Assembly (NCBI GenBank): GCA_046049675.1
Contig: JBJORA010000043.1
Location: 1 to 64,000 of the forward strand
Source: CAIXQW01 sp046049675
GTDB lineage: Bacteria > Bacteroidota > Bacteroidia > Chitinophagales > Chitinophagaceae
Length of the DNA: 64,000 nucleotides
Reading direction: 5' to 3'
The notes under the pieces were generated by a model. That model was not told the DNA's origin. It searched no databases and saw only the letters and a list, made by a program, of their open reading frames with translations. Below are positions 45,336 through 54,114 of this stretch, piece after piece. The first letter of the stretch is position 1. The number at the start of each line of letters is the position of its first letter. Made by a program: the position numbers and the translations under genes.

Positions 45336-46130
45336 CTATTTCTTTAACGGAGAGTCTGCCTCCTTTGCGAAATGCTTAAAAACGAGCTTATCCGCCAAGC
45401 TCGGGAATAATTTATTGAGCCATACCGTCAATTTGCCTTGTGAGGTCATAACAACATGCCGTTTGCGCTGGGCTATGGCAGCAATGATGCGGGATGCACA
45501 TTCTTGCGCACTCATCAACTTGTCTTCTGCCAATGGCGACTCACCTTGAGCCTGCCCACTAGCAGCAAGGGCTACATTTCTAATATTACTGCTTGTAAAG
45601 CCTGGGCTAACCCACATAACATGCGTACCAGAATGCAATAACTCTGTACGCAGGCTCTCCATAAAGCCTTGTAAGGCAAATTTGCTAGCACTATAGCCGC
45701 TGCGGGCTGGCAATCCTCTATAGCCAGCGATGCTACTAATGCTACACACTACACCATTTTGGCTCATGATGCTAGGCAAAGCTGCTTTTGTGCAGTACAC
45801 CGCACCCCAAAAATTGATTGCCAATACTTGCTGCAAGACGCTAATATCTACATCCTGTACTAGTGCCCGCATACTAATACCGGCATTATTAATCAAAACA
45901 TCTATTGGCCCGTGTGCCTGAATTGCCGCCTCTATAAAGGCATTGCAAGCGCTTTCTTGGCTAACATCTGCGCTCGCCACAAATAAATTTGCTTGCGCTA
46001 GGGCATCTAAAGCTGTGGTGTTTCGTGCACAAACACTTAGTTTGTGGCCATGTTGCAGATATTGTTGTGTAAGACTAAGGCCAATGCCACTGCTTGCGCC
46101 TGTAATTACGATATGCAGTGTCTTGCTCAT
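45336..46130 (-). CDS. Short-chain dehydrogenase/reductase (classical SDR)
   Basis: 264 residues. Cofactor motif TGASSGIG (residues 10-17), structural NNAG at INNAGISMR, the catalytic Ser in SISSIAGYRG and the YxxxK motif in SGYSASKFAL. The C-terminal segment (RHVVMTSQGKLTVWLNKLFPSLADKLV) resembles DHRS7-like SDRs with a membrane-associated tail. The substrate is unknown. It is convergent with the small secreted-protein gene and divergent from tRNA-Lys, with which its promoter overlaps. Confidence 0.92.
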   Translation of the reverse strand: MSKTLHIVITGASSGIGLSLTQQYLQHGHKLSVCARNTTALDALAQANLFVASADVSQESACNAFIEAAIQAHGPIDVLINNAGISMRALVQDVDISVLQQVLAINFWGAVYCTKAALPSIMSQNGVVCSISSIAGYRGLPARSGYSASKFALQGFMESLRTELLHSGTHVMWVSPGFTSSNIRNVALAASGQAQGESPLAEDKLMSAQECASRIIAAIAQRKRHVVMTSQGKLTVWLNKLFPSLADKLVFKHFAKEADSPLKK

Positions 46131-46155
46131 AGTAAATTGATAAAAATTGTAGAAG

Positions 46156-46187
46156 CAAAGCTAAAAGTAGTTTGTTGTATTGTCAAA
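46156..46187 (-). promoter_or_regulatory. Promoter of the SDR gene
   Basis: Minus-strand TTTG (46187-46184), N20, TAGCTTTG (46163-46156): full consensus. The leader is about 21 nt. It overlaps the tRNA promoter on the other strand by 17 bp. Confidence 0.75.
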
Positions 46188-46201
46188 AAACAATACCTTT
46201 G
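46171..46201 (+). promoter_or_regulatory. Promoter of tRNA-Lys
   Basis: TTTG (46171-46174), N19, TACCTTTG (46194-46201): exact consensus, about 27 nt upstream of the mature tRNA. It is a useful internal standard for this genome's promoter form. Confidence 0.85.
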
Positions 46202-46228
46202 CAGCCTTAAAATGTATTTTTAAGGACT

Positions 46229-46301
46229 GATTCCGTAGCTCAGTTGGTAGAGCAATACACTTTTAATGTATGGGCCCTGGGTTCGAGTCCCAGCGGGATC
46301 A
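46229..46301 (+). tRNA. tRNA-Lys (anticodon TTT)
   Basis: Full cloverleaf: acceptor GATTCCG/CGGGATC (one T-G pair), D stem GCTC/GAGC, anticodon stem ATACA/TGTAT with loop CTTTTAA (anticodon TTT), a short variable loop, T stem CTGGG/CCCAG with TTCGAGT, discriminator A at 46301. The 3' CCA is not encoded. Confidence 0.97.
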
Positions 46302-46309
46302 CAGAGTAG

Positions 46310-46366
46310 AAAGAGAATGAGAAACAGAATGAGAAAGAATTCTGAGGTTTCATTCTCTTTTTTTTT
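46310..46366 (+). terminator. Terminator downstream of tRNA-Lys
   Basis: AAAGAGAATGA (46310-46320) pairs with TCATTCTCTTT (46350-46360), followed by more T residues. The loop includes a second GAATGAGAA block. Confidence 0.65.
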
Positions 46367-46995
46367 AATACACTCATTTTCATTCTCCTACTCCTACTCA
46401 TTCTGAAAGTTTTGCTAAGGCCATAAGGCTAAACGTACCTTTCTCTCTTTCTTTCTCTTTTTTTGTTTGCGTAGAAATTGCTAGCGAAGGATCTCAAACA
46501 AGTATTGCGATGACTAGGCATTAAACTGTGATTTTTTTCGCATACGCGTGTTTCGGGCACTACTTTCTATACAGTGGATCATAGATGAGAATGAGAAACA
46601 GAATGAGAATGAGTGTGAATAAGGAGAGCAACTAACCTTTCGCCTTCACACCCTCAAGGAAATACATACTCACCTGCCCCTTGTTCTTGGCTTCAATTTT
46701 TCCTCAGTAGCTGCAGTTAAAATTGTCTTTAACTAAATTGTAGGTGGTCTCAGAAATATTTATTTTACCAGGCTCGCCAGTTACAAATATTCGTCAACGT
46801 AATAATGCTAAGTAGCAAAAGCCAACATAGATTTTTCATGTTACAATAATTTTGCTAGCGGTTATAGTTATTACGATGGCTTGTTTGCTAAATTAATGGA
46901 ATTAATTCGTAAATGTCTAGCAGCCTCAAAGAACTTGGGGCAAATTGTAATTTTTTGACTATTTCACGACTAGTAATAGCAACTTGTACGCAGCA
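46367..46995. other. Long intergenic region with repeats and a gene remnant
   Basis: About 630 bp without an intact gene. It holds a second copy (46587-46609) of a 23-bp sequence, GAGAATGAGAAACAGAATGA plus GAA, that also occurs at 46313-46335. It also holds an adenylate-cyclase fragment at 46632-46793. The rest shows no recognisable feature. Confidence 0.6.
46632..46793 (-). pseudogene. Degenerate C-terminus of a class III adenylate/guanylate cyclase
   Basis: Minus-strand translation gives RIFVTGEPGKINISETTYNL, VKDNFNCSY, stop, GKIEAKNKGQVSMYFLEG and then a terminal stop. This matches the end of Bacteroidota cyclase homology domains, which typically read GEPGKVNIS-x-T-Y-x-L-V-K-D-x-F-x-C-x-YRGKIxAKNKG-x-x-x-MYFVE. 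The internal TGA (46706-46704) replaces the expected arginine codon CGA by one transition. The frame is closed by a stop just upstream (46796-46794), so only about 53 codons survive and no start is available. Confidence 0.75.
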
Positions 46996-49887
46996 CTACG
47001 CCAATACTTGCAAACCCAATCGCACAATAACCTTTGTACCGGTGGCCTCGCCTAGGTCGCTATGCTTATCAATGATTTCTAAATTGATATCCTTGTAATG
47101 CTGACGCAAAATTTCTAAACGCTTTTGGTTAGCATCTAATGCAAAACTCCTGTGACTTCTATTTTTAATGGCATTAAGCTCTGCACTGCGCTTACGGCCA
47201 ACACCGTTGTCGTCTATTTCTACTTCTAACATATTATTGACTTGACTAAAGCGTATCGTCAACTGTCTATTCGTTTTTTTATGCAGCAAGCCGTGCTTTA
47301 ATGCATTCTCAACATAAGGTTGCAATAGCATGCTTGGTAGTGTTATCAAATCCTTTCGGAGAATGTCGTCAACAATAAATTCGTAGGTAAGCGAATCTTC
47401 GAAACGCATTTTTTCCAACTCAAGGTAAAGTTTTAGCGACTCTATCTCTTCGGCAAGTGTTATGGTTTCTTTATTGCTCATTTCTAAAATACTACGTGTA
47501 AGGCTACTAAACTTACTGATATATTTGCTTGCATTTACCTTATCGTTGCTGTAGATATAACTCTGAATTGTATTGAGTGCATTAAACAAAAAGTGTGGAT
47601 TCATTTGTGCCTTGATACTAGCAAGCATAGATTTATCTAGTTCTTTCTCAAGCAGCATTTGTGCTTGCTTTTGCTGAGCTTCTTTTCTGATATTATTTAC
47701 AATATAACGTGCTACAAGCCACGTCAGCAAAACAGCAAGTGCCACCATGGCAAGCGTAAATACAATTGTTTTATAAAAAGGAGGTTTTATGCTAAACTCT
47801 ACAAGGCCAAGTGCATTGGCTGCTACAGCACCATTCTCTACTAGAAAGAATTTAATTGTATAGTCATCTGGACTTAGGTTTTTTAGCTCTAATGACCGTA
47901 CGTTATTCTCTAGCTGGTATAATTTGCCATCATTAATTGTGTACGCTACATGTGTGCCCTTACTATTAGCAAAAGCGATAAGCGAATAGTTGATTAGCAC
48001 ATTATTATCAGTATGCGACAACTGTGCACGCTGCTTTATAATTGTATTGCTTGCTTCATTTCTAATGTCTGTAATAGAGAACTTAGGCTTTGCAATTGCA
48101 GCATAAGCAATACTCTTTGGAAACACTAGGACGTTTGCGCCATTATTTACAAACACTTCGTTTTCTTTTACACAAAAGTTAAGCGCATCTTCTACATTTA
48201 CACCGTGGCGTATATCGTAAACCAATATGCTATCGCCTTTTTTGCAATAAATAGCATGCTCGCCTAGTACCCACAATTCATCTTTATACACTTCAAATTT
48301 TAGCAAGACATCGCTGCTAGGATTATTCTTTGCAATTGGCTTATAGCTTGTACCGTTCCACACTAGGATGCCTTGATCCTTAGAGGCTAAATACAAGTAG
48401 CCGTCGCAGCAAGCCATATCTTTTAGTACACAGCCGGGCTCAGGCAACTTCTTAGGCTGTGCATCGCCATTTGCCATTTCAAAAATACCTGCATAAGTAT
48501 TGTAGTAGATTTTATCGTGCTTAGCATCGCACTTAATGGTAGACACTACTTCTCCTTTGCCAATTGTAAGTGTAAACAAGTTGGAAGAATTGTTCGAGTT
48601 ACTTACATCCACAAAGTTTTTTAACCACGACTTTGGCTTGCCTGTAAAAAGTAATTCCATGCCACCACTTGTGCCAATCAATAAATCGCCGTCTACATAG
48701 GTATGGTCTTTAATTATTTTAGGCTGGTACATATTGCCATAAAAAAAGCCTTTATCATTTGAATACACGATATTTCTAGAATTAGCATCTTGTAATAAAT
48801 ACTTGATTGGCTGCAAATTCGCATCTTGTTTTACGTGCTGTAGCGTTGTGCCTGCATAGTTTACAATAGCACCATTAGCTGTACCCACTAAAATGCCGTT
48901 TGCAGATGCAGCTATCGATGTGATATTTTGAGGTACGTTTTCTAGATACGTTACCTTAAAACTTGGAATCAACAACAAGCCCTTATCGAGCGTACTTACT
49001 ACATAGTTTTCTTCAAAGGTTTTATCAATGTCTGTTGTATTATAGCCTGGCAAAATATGCTGCATTGCGCTAGGTCCAGCTGCTTCTTTGTAGTAGTATA
49101 TGCCATTTGTAGTGCAAATCCAGATAGTGCTATCTACTACACTAACATAGTTTACTGCAACCCCACCCTGCTGCGATTTAATTGGCAACTTAATGCCCCT
49201 ATTGAGATAATGAAATTTTTCTAAGGCTCTATCTACAACTGAAAAAGCTTGACCATTACTAAAATGAAATTTGCCTGCTTTGTCGGCTGGCATTGCAACC
49301 TTATAAATTTTACGTTGCTTATCAACACAGATTAAACAAGGCTGATTGCCACCGAAGTACATTGCACAAAAAACTAGCGAGCTGTAGCTAGTACCTATTG
49401 GCAAGTCGCTAATATTATATGTTTTAACTTGATTGCTTTTGATATCTACGACTTGAACATAGTCGTCAATCAAGCTAAAAAGTTCGCCATCATAAATCGC
49501 ACTACTCGAGAATGTGGATGCGGGCTTATGTTGCTTCATATGCCGCGTAGAATCGCCAACTATTTGATACACGGCGCCATTAAATGCTTTTGCAAAAATT
49601 GTACCATCGCTAGATTCCATAATGTTGGTTAGCTCAGTATAAGGATATTCTTTGTTGTAATAATGCTTTACAACACTGCCATCAAAACTACTAATGCCTT
49701 TAGTATGGGCTAGGTACAATAGTCCATTTTTGGCAGTATGGATATTGTAGATTGTATTGCTTTGCAGTCCGCGCGTTTTATCAATGATAGTAATAGCAGG
49801 TTGCGTTTGCGCATAGCATAGCTTTATTGTGCAACACAGTAATATGCAACAAAACCAAATGCTATAGGCTACGCGTAGTGCCGACAC
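46996..49887 (-). CDS. LytS/YehU-type sensor histidine kinase with beta-propeller sensor
   Basis: 963 residues from a GTG at 49887 that overlaps the preceding stop as TAGTG, so translation is coupled. Signal peptide, then an extracytoplasmic region of about 650 residues with propeller-like repeats (Reg_prop style; IYNIHTAKNGLLYLAHTKGI, IWICTTNGIYYYKE), a Y_Y_Y-like domain (YTINDGKLYQLENNVRSLEL) and one membrane helix (IVFTLAMVALAVLLTWLVARY). The cytoplasmic His_kinase domain has the phospho-acceptor His in KAQMNPHFLFNALNTIQSYI, and the HATPase has LLQPYVENALKHG and IDDNGVGRKR. It signals to the adjacent LytTR regulator; the ligand is unknown. Confidence 0.93.
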   Translation of the reverse strand: MSALRVAYSIWFCCILLCCTIKLCYAQTQPAITIIDKTRGLQSNTIYNIHTAKNGLLYLAHTKGISSFDGSVVKHYYNKEYPYTELTNIMESSDGTIFAKAFNGAVYQIVGDSTRHMKQHKPASTFSSSAIYDGELFSLIDDYVQVVDIKSNQVKTYNISDLPIGTSYSSLVFCAMYFGGNQPCLICVDKQRKIYKVAMPADKAGKFHFSNGQAFSVVDRALEKFHYLNRGIKLPIKSQQGGVAVNYVSVVDSTIWICTTNGIYYYKEAAGPSAMQHILPGYNTTDIDKTFEENYVVSTLDKGLLLIPSFKVTYLENVPQNITSIAASANGILVGTANGAIVNYAGTTLQHVKQDANLQPIKYLLQDANSRNIVYSNDKGFFYGNMYQPKIIKDHTYVDGDLLIGTSGGMELLFTGKPKSWLKNFVDVSNSNNSSNLFTLTIGKGEVVSTIKCDAKHDKIYYNTYAGIFEMANGDAQPKKLPEPGCVLKDMACCDGYLYLASKDQGILVWNGTSYKPIAKNNPSSDVLLKFEVYKDELWVLGEHAIYCKKGDSILVYDIRHGVNVEDALNFCVKENEVFVNNGANVLVFPKSIAYAAIAKPKFSITDIRNEASNTIIKQRAQLSHTDNNVLINYSLIAFANSKGTHVAYTINDGKLYQLENNVRSLELKNLSPDDYTIKFFLVENGAVAANALGLVEFSIKPPFYKTIVFTLAMVALAVLLTWLVARYIVNNIRKEAQQKQAQMLLEKELDKSMLASIKAQMNPHFLFNALNTIQSYIYSNDKVNASKYISKFSSLTRSILEMSNKETITLAEEIESLKLYLELEKMRFEDSLTYEFIVDDILRKDLITLPSMLLQPYVENALKHGLLHKKTNRQLTIRFSQVNNMLEVEIDDNGVGRKRSAELNAIKNRSHRSFALDANQKRLEILRQHYKDINLEIIDKHSDLGEATGTKVIVRLGLQVLA

Positions 49888-50645
49888 TATACTAACTCTT
49901 CCATTTTGCTTAAAAATAAATCTGCTTTGTCTGTACTTACCATGCCATAAATTTTATCTTGCAATACTACGTTATTCTCACTTTTATTGTACTCTAAAAC
50001 CTTCTTTAGGTTGATCATATAACTCTTATGACTTCTAAAGAAGAATGGGATATGCGCTAGCCTATCTTCAAAGTGTTTCAGGTTTTTGCTTGTTAAAAGC
50101 TTCTCGCCATTGTTGAGAAAGATTTGGCAATACGAGCCTTCTGCGGCAAGCATCACAATATCTTTTACTTTGATAAACTTTGTGCTTCCGCTTAGGTTTA
50201 CAACAATACATTTGTCGCCAGCATCTGCATTTTTACCAATATTTTCTTGTAGGGCTCTGTATTCTACAATCTTGTCTTCATTGCTTTTCTTTAAGAAACG
50301 TTGCACTGCATCTTGTAACAAAGTTGGATCAAGCGGCTTCAGCAAGTAATCTGTGGCACTTAGCTTAAATGCTTGAATAGCGTATTCGCTGTAACCTGTG
50401 CAAAAAATGATTTCAAAGTTTATTTCTTCGTCCTCAAAGTAGTCTAATATTTCTAAGCCGCTATGGCCTGGCATTTCTATATCTAAAAATACAAGGTCTG
50501 GCTGTAGTTTTTTGATGGCTTTTACACCGCTTGGTAAATCGTCGCAAGTGGCAAGCACCTCTATTTCTGGACATAAGTCTGCCAGCATATTGCACAAAAG
50601 CTGGCGAGCTTTGTTTTCATCATCTATTATAATACATTTTTTCAT
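49887..50645 (-). CDS. LytTR-family response regulator
   Basis: 252 residues. The receiver domain at 1-120 has the acidic pair (IIDDE), the phospho-acceptor Asp in LVFLDIEMPGHSGLEIL, a Thr/Ser switch in IFCTGYSEYAIQAF and the conserved Lys in YLLKPLDP. The LytTR DNA-binding domain follows at about 145-250 (VKDIVMLAAEGSYCQIFL, PFFFRSHKSYMINLKKV). It partners the kinase encoded immediately downstream. LytTR regulators bind direct repeats upstream of envelope or exported-protein genes; no target site is identified here. Confidence 0.95.
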   Translation of the reverse strand: MKKCIIIDDENKARQLLCNMLADLCPEIEVLATCDDLPSGVKAIKKLQPDLVFLDIEMPGHSGLEILDYFEDEEINFEIIFCTGYSEYAIQAFKLSATDYLLKPLDPTLLQDAVQRFLKKSNEDKIVEYRALQENIGKNADAGDKCIVVNLSGSTKFIKVKDIVMLAAEGSYCQIFLNNGEKLLTSKNLKHFEDRLAHIPFFFRSHKSYMINLKKVLEYNKSENNVVLQDKIYGMVSTDKADLFLSKMEELV

Positions 50646-50811
50646 TATGGTTCGTGTTGCTAATATACAAATTTGTAGTAATAATTGTCGTTACAGACAA
50701 TAAGTTTGTGAATTGTGGCTTTTAGTTTGTGAGGGCAATTATTAAGTTTACTAAGAAATAAGAAGGATAGAAATTACAGGCTTGCGGTTTCTGCCGCCCT
50801 TCCTAGAACGA

Positions 50812-50840
50812 CAAAAGCTATTCCTGTTAAAGAATAGCCC
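50812..50840 (-). terminator. Intrinsic terminator of the delta-60-type gene
   Basis: GCTATTC (50817-50823) pairs with GAATAGC (50832-50838); leftward it is followed by TTTTG. It sits about 80 nt after the stop of the minus-strand gene at 50920. Confidence 0.65.
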
Positions 50841-50919
50841 TTGCCTTAGGTTTATGAAAAATCAATAAGAGAAAAACATTAGTTGGGTTATAGTATCTCC
50901 AGTAGACCTATGCTGTATT

Positions 50920-52653
50920 TTATTCTTTGATAAACCTAGTAGCAAACTGTTGCTGTGCATCTTTGATTTGTAAGAAGTAAATGCCTGGCTTTAGTGTTGC
51001 GATATCTATAGTATTGCTTGTTAATGCATTGGCTTGCACTAGCTTGCCGTCGATACCTACAATGCTGTATTGCGCGTCCTTGCTTAAATTTGGCAAACTA
51101 AAACTCAATGCACTCTTTGCAGGATTAGGATATACGGACAAAGTAGCTTGAGCATTATAACTTAAAGCTGTAGCGCCAGCAGTAAATACTGTACTACCTA
51201 CACAGCCATTAGCATCTACCACCGTAACCGTGTAACTTATACCAGGTACTATATTAAGTACACCTGTATTGCCATTTGTAATTGTAATGCCTGGATCTTC
51301 TACTAAATAGTAAACTTCGTATGGCGCAGCCGATGTACCACCTACTGTAACAGTTGCGTCGGTATTGCTAGTTTGTTGCACACTAACCGTTACTGGTACG
51401 CACACGCCTGCCTTCAGCTTCATGGCAAAAATTTCAAATACTGAGCCAGCAGCTTTACGTGCTGTGCCTGCTACAAGCAAATCGCCACTGTTATTGATAG
51501 AGATGTTGTATAAATCCAAAGAAGTATAGTTGATATCTGCATCTGCCTTTCTGAAATAGTTTTTACCATTGTGGAACGAGTTTAGTGGTTGACCATTGGT
51601 ATAACCTGCAAAAACAAAATTATCAGTGCTGCTATTCTGGCAAATGCCATAGATTTCGGTGTTGGTACTATTGGTAATAAACTTTCGAGCGTTTATTGGA
51701 GCACCATTATCGGGATGGAAAAAGCGGATATAGCCAAAGCTCGCATCGTAAGTACCATCGGCATTGATGCGCATAAAGTATTCGCCGTTATGCAAGATAA
51801 TTTTATTGTCGCTTTGTACAAAATGTGTAGTGATTTCGGTATTACCGAAAACAGTACCTGGCGCATAGCTGATGCCGTTTACACCAAAGCTGCTATCTAG
51901 CTCAGAGAAAGAATGCTTTTTAAGGCGCATAATAAATGGCTTGTAGTAATTGCTGCTATCTTGCCAGCCGTATACTAGAATTTGTTGGTTGCTTTGTGTT
52001 GTAATGCCACGTAGCTTTACTACTGGTGCATTGATATAAGTAAAGATTGGAATGTAACCAAAATATGTACCGCCACCGTTAAACCAATTTGCTCCTTGGT
52101 AGAAGTTGCTACCATTGCCAATATAAGTATACAAGCCATATGCGCCGCCCAACTGTACAATTACAGAATCATTGATTGCAGCAGAAGCATAAATTGTAGC
52201 AGGATCGTAATCGTCGTACACTTCTTTGGATACAGTAGCTGCTGTAGCAGAAGCTGCATAGTAGCCGCCATAGCCAGTGTGTGATGCATAAACACCACCA
52301 TTTTTCAATGCATGTAAATCAAGTAAATAGCCAAGGGTATTCCAACTAGTATATTGGTAGCCATAGGAACCACTTGTACAAAATGCAGAGTCTGGTGTGC
52401 CATTTGCCTTTTGGCGCGCAATGTAAAATGCTCTGCTGCTATTGCCTATGCCGGTTACACCCCCAGAAAGCCATACAGTGCCGTCGTTGTTGAGGATAGA
52501 ACCGGTGGCATAAGCTTCTGCATTATTGCCAGCCGGGCCGTTAGTGCTAAAAATACCGTCAGCATTATAAGTGCTGTCTAATTTGTAAGTGGTTTGTGCA
52601 TTTGCTCCTAGCGCTATGCTTAAAGCTGCGAGGGCTGCGTAAATCTTTTTCAT
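50920..52653 (-). CDS. Secreted delta-60-repeat protein with T9SS sorting domain
   Basis: 577 residues. Signal peptide MKKIYAALAALSIALGANAQ. Delta-60-type repeats follow, with the pattern LDSTYNADGIF, FYIARQKANGTPDSAF, YFMRINADGTYDASFGYI, separated by LNNDGTVWLSGGV-like strands. An SprB-like or Ig segment lies at about 440-500 (ISYTVTVVDANGCVGST), and a type-A T9SS sorting domain closes the protein (LSVYPNPAKSALSFSLPNLS, IATLKPGIYFLQIKDAQQQ). It is presumably surface-exposed or released; no enzymatic motif. A TAGCTTTG -7 element lies at 52689-52682. Confidence 0.88.
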   Translation of the reverse strand: MKKIYAALAALSIALGANAQTTYKLDSTYNADGIFSTNGPAGNNAEAYATGSILNNDGTVWLSGGVTGIGNSSRAFYIARQKANGTPDSAFCTSGSYGYQYTSWNTLGYLLDLHALKNGGVYASHTGYGGYYAASATAATVSKEVYDDYDPATIYASAAINDSVIVQLGGAYGLYTYIGNGSNFYQGANWFNGGGTYFGYIPIFTYINAPVVKLRGITTQSNQQILVYGWQDSSNYYKPFIMRLKKHSFSELDSSFGVNGISYAPGTVFGNTEITTHFVQSDNKIILHNGEYFMRINADGTYDASFGYIRFFHPDNGAPINARKFITNSTNTEIYGICQNSSTDNFVFAGYTNGQPLNSFHNGKNYFRKADADINYTSLDLYNISINNSGDLLVAGTARKAAGSVFEIFAMKLKAGVCVPVTVSVQQTSNTDATVTVGGTSAAPYEVYYLVEDPGITITNGNTGVLNIVPGISYTVTVVDANGCVGSTVFTAGATALSYNAQATLSVYPNPAKSALSFSLPNLSKDAQYSIVGIDGKLVQANALTSNTIDIATLKPGIYFLQIKDAQQQFATRFIKE

Positions 52654-52681
52654 GTCCTTTGTTTTTTAATTTGTTATGGTG

Positions 52682-52689
52682 CAAAGCTA
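52682..52689 (-). promoter_or_regulatory. -7 element (TAGCTTTG) of delta-60-type gene
   Basis: Exact TAnnTTTG on the minus strand, 28 nt before the ATG at 52653. The leader ends in an A-rich stretch with AAAGGAC, a possible weak ribosome-binding site. Confidence 0.5.
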
Positions 52690-52891
52690 GTCCTGGGTGT
52701 TGTGTGCTTTGGCCCTCACTTTATGAAAGTGCCGAATGAGTTTGTGTAAACTGCATTGGCCTATTGGTAGCAGCTAGAAGTATTGCTAGTGCTACAGGTT
52801 ACTAGTATTGGCATGCATACCACCTATAACAAACGTCCTAGTAAAAGCAAGGTGGCATAGCGATAATTTTGCATCGTAAATACAATTTCGC

Positions 52892-53650
52892 ATGAAAAAG
52901 ACAGCAATTTATCTCTGCACAATACTGATGCTATTAAGCTGCACCAAAACAGAGCCAAATAATAACAACAATACAAGCTCGAGTCTATTTGACAACAGTT
53001 TTATTGCTGGTGTATGGACCTACTATGGCCCTGGATACATTGGCGCACCCATGGATTGGCATTTTGTTGTGTTTTTCAAAGACGGTAAAGCACTAGACAA
53101 TATGCCTAGTGGCGGCTTTGACAAACTTGCTGCAAATAAGTATTACGACGATACTAGAAATAATCCACTTGCTTTAAACATTGGCAAGTACACTTTTTCG
53201 GGCACTAATGGGCAGTACTATCTAACAGAAACAAGTACTACACCTGATGAGCTTGTAAAGACAGGCACTAACAAAATGACCATCAATGGTAAATACTACA
53301 GCAAATGTGTCAACCTTGATGGTGTAAAGTTTGATGGTGCTTACACTACTTATTTTGACCCACAAGATCCTGCATTGCAAGCACTACCTATCGGACAAAG
53401 ACCCGTGATAACATTTTACAGCGACGGCAGTTTCTACGACGAAGGTATTTTTAATACCTACGAGTTTTTACAGTCTGGCAATTCTGTTGCGCCAGGCACT
53501 GGCTGGTATGCTATAAAAAACTATAGCATCACACTTAGCTACGACGATGGTAGAACTAGGCAAGAAGGTATTAGCATTCCGTTTGGCGCAGGCGTTGCCG
53601 ATGCAAAAGGCATGATGCTGTCGCGGACAGAGTTGACGAAATTTCCGTAG
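52892..53650 (+). CDS. Lipoprotein of unknown function
   Basis: 252 residues. The N-terminus MKKTAIYLCTILMLLSC has a clear lipobox (LLSC), so the protein is lipidated at Cys17. An Asn/Ser linker (EPNNNNNTSSS) precedes a globular domain with lipocalin-like beta pattern (FIAGVWTYYGPGYIGAP, VVFFKDGKALDNMPSGGF, GKYTFSGTNGQYYL, YSDGSFYDEGIFN, ITLSYDDGRTRQEGI). No family assignment is certain. TAATTTTG at 52864-52871 is a plausible -7 element, giving a leader of about 16 nt. Confidence 0.8.
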   Translation: MKKTAIYLCTILMLLSCTKTEPNNNNNTSSSLFDNSFIAGVWTYYGPGYIGAPMDWHFVVFFKDGKALDNMPSGGFDKLAANKYYDDTRNNPLALNIGKYTFSGTNGQYYLTETSTTPDELVKTGTNKMTINGKYYSKCVNLDGVKFDGAYTTYFDPQDPALQALPIGQRPVITFYSDGSFYDEGIFNTYEFLQSGNSVAPGTGWYAIKNYSITLSYDDGRTRQEGISIPFGAGVADAKGMMLSRTELTKFP

Positions 53651-54114
53651 TTGCTATTGCAATTTATGTTGCAATACTAGATTCAACTAGTGAATAAGGC
53701 CAGCTTAGCTACGCTAGTTTTGAATTGTATCTTCTAGGTACATGCAAATTCACATGAAGATCCGCAAAGCAGTAGTAACCTCTAAGAGATAGCGCGCTAA
53801 TGATCATCATAATCTTCTTTTTGAACTACTAGCCAGCACCTACGGAGCTACATATAATCTTTATGCCTATTTCTACAAACAGCACGGCTCCTCTGGAGCG
53901 TCCTTTAGACACAAACTGGCATGATCACGATTGCAATTGGCAGCACAAAACACTATGCCGGTGCCGCAGCGTGGACTGACCTTGAAATATGGAGCAATAA
54001 AAGGAGTAACGAAAAATAAAACAGAATTTGGAAGCACTGTATTGCAGACTAAGAAACTAGCCTTTAAGTACAAAATGCTACTTGAGATTGTAAAAAATAA
54101 TCTACGAAGTCTCT
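53651..54114. other. Intergenic region with dispersed repeat
   Basis: About 460 bp between convergent genes. It contains the second copy of the 214-bp dispersed repeat (53781-53996). The flanking 53651-53780 and 53997-54114 show nothing recognisable. Confidence 0.6.
53781..53996 (+). repeat. Dispersed ~214-bp repeat, copy 2
   Basis: Plus-strand counterpart of 19555-19768, roughly 73% identical by eye. Translated, the two share TYGA(I/T)YNLY, FYKQ and GSSGA blocks in the same frame, although this copy has a stop shortly after (KLA, then TGA). Confidence 0.75.
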
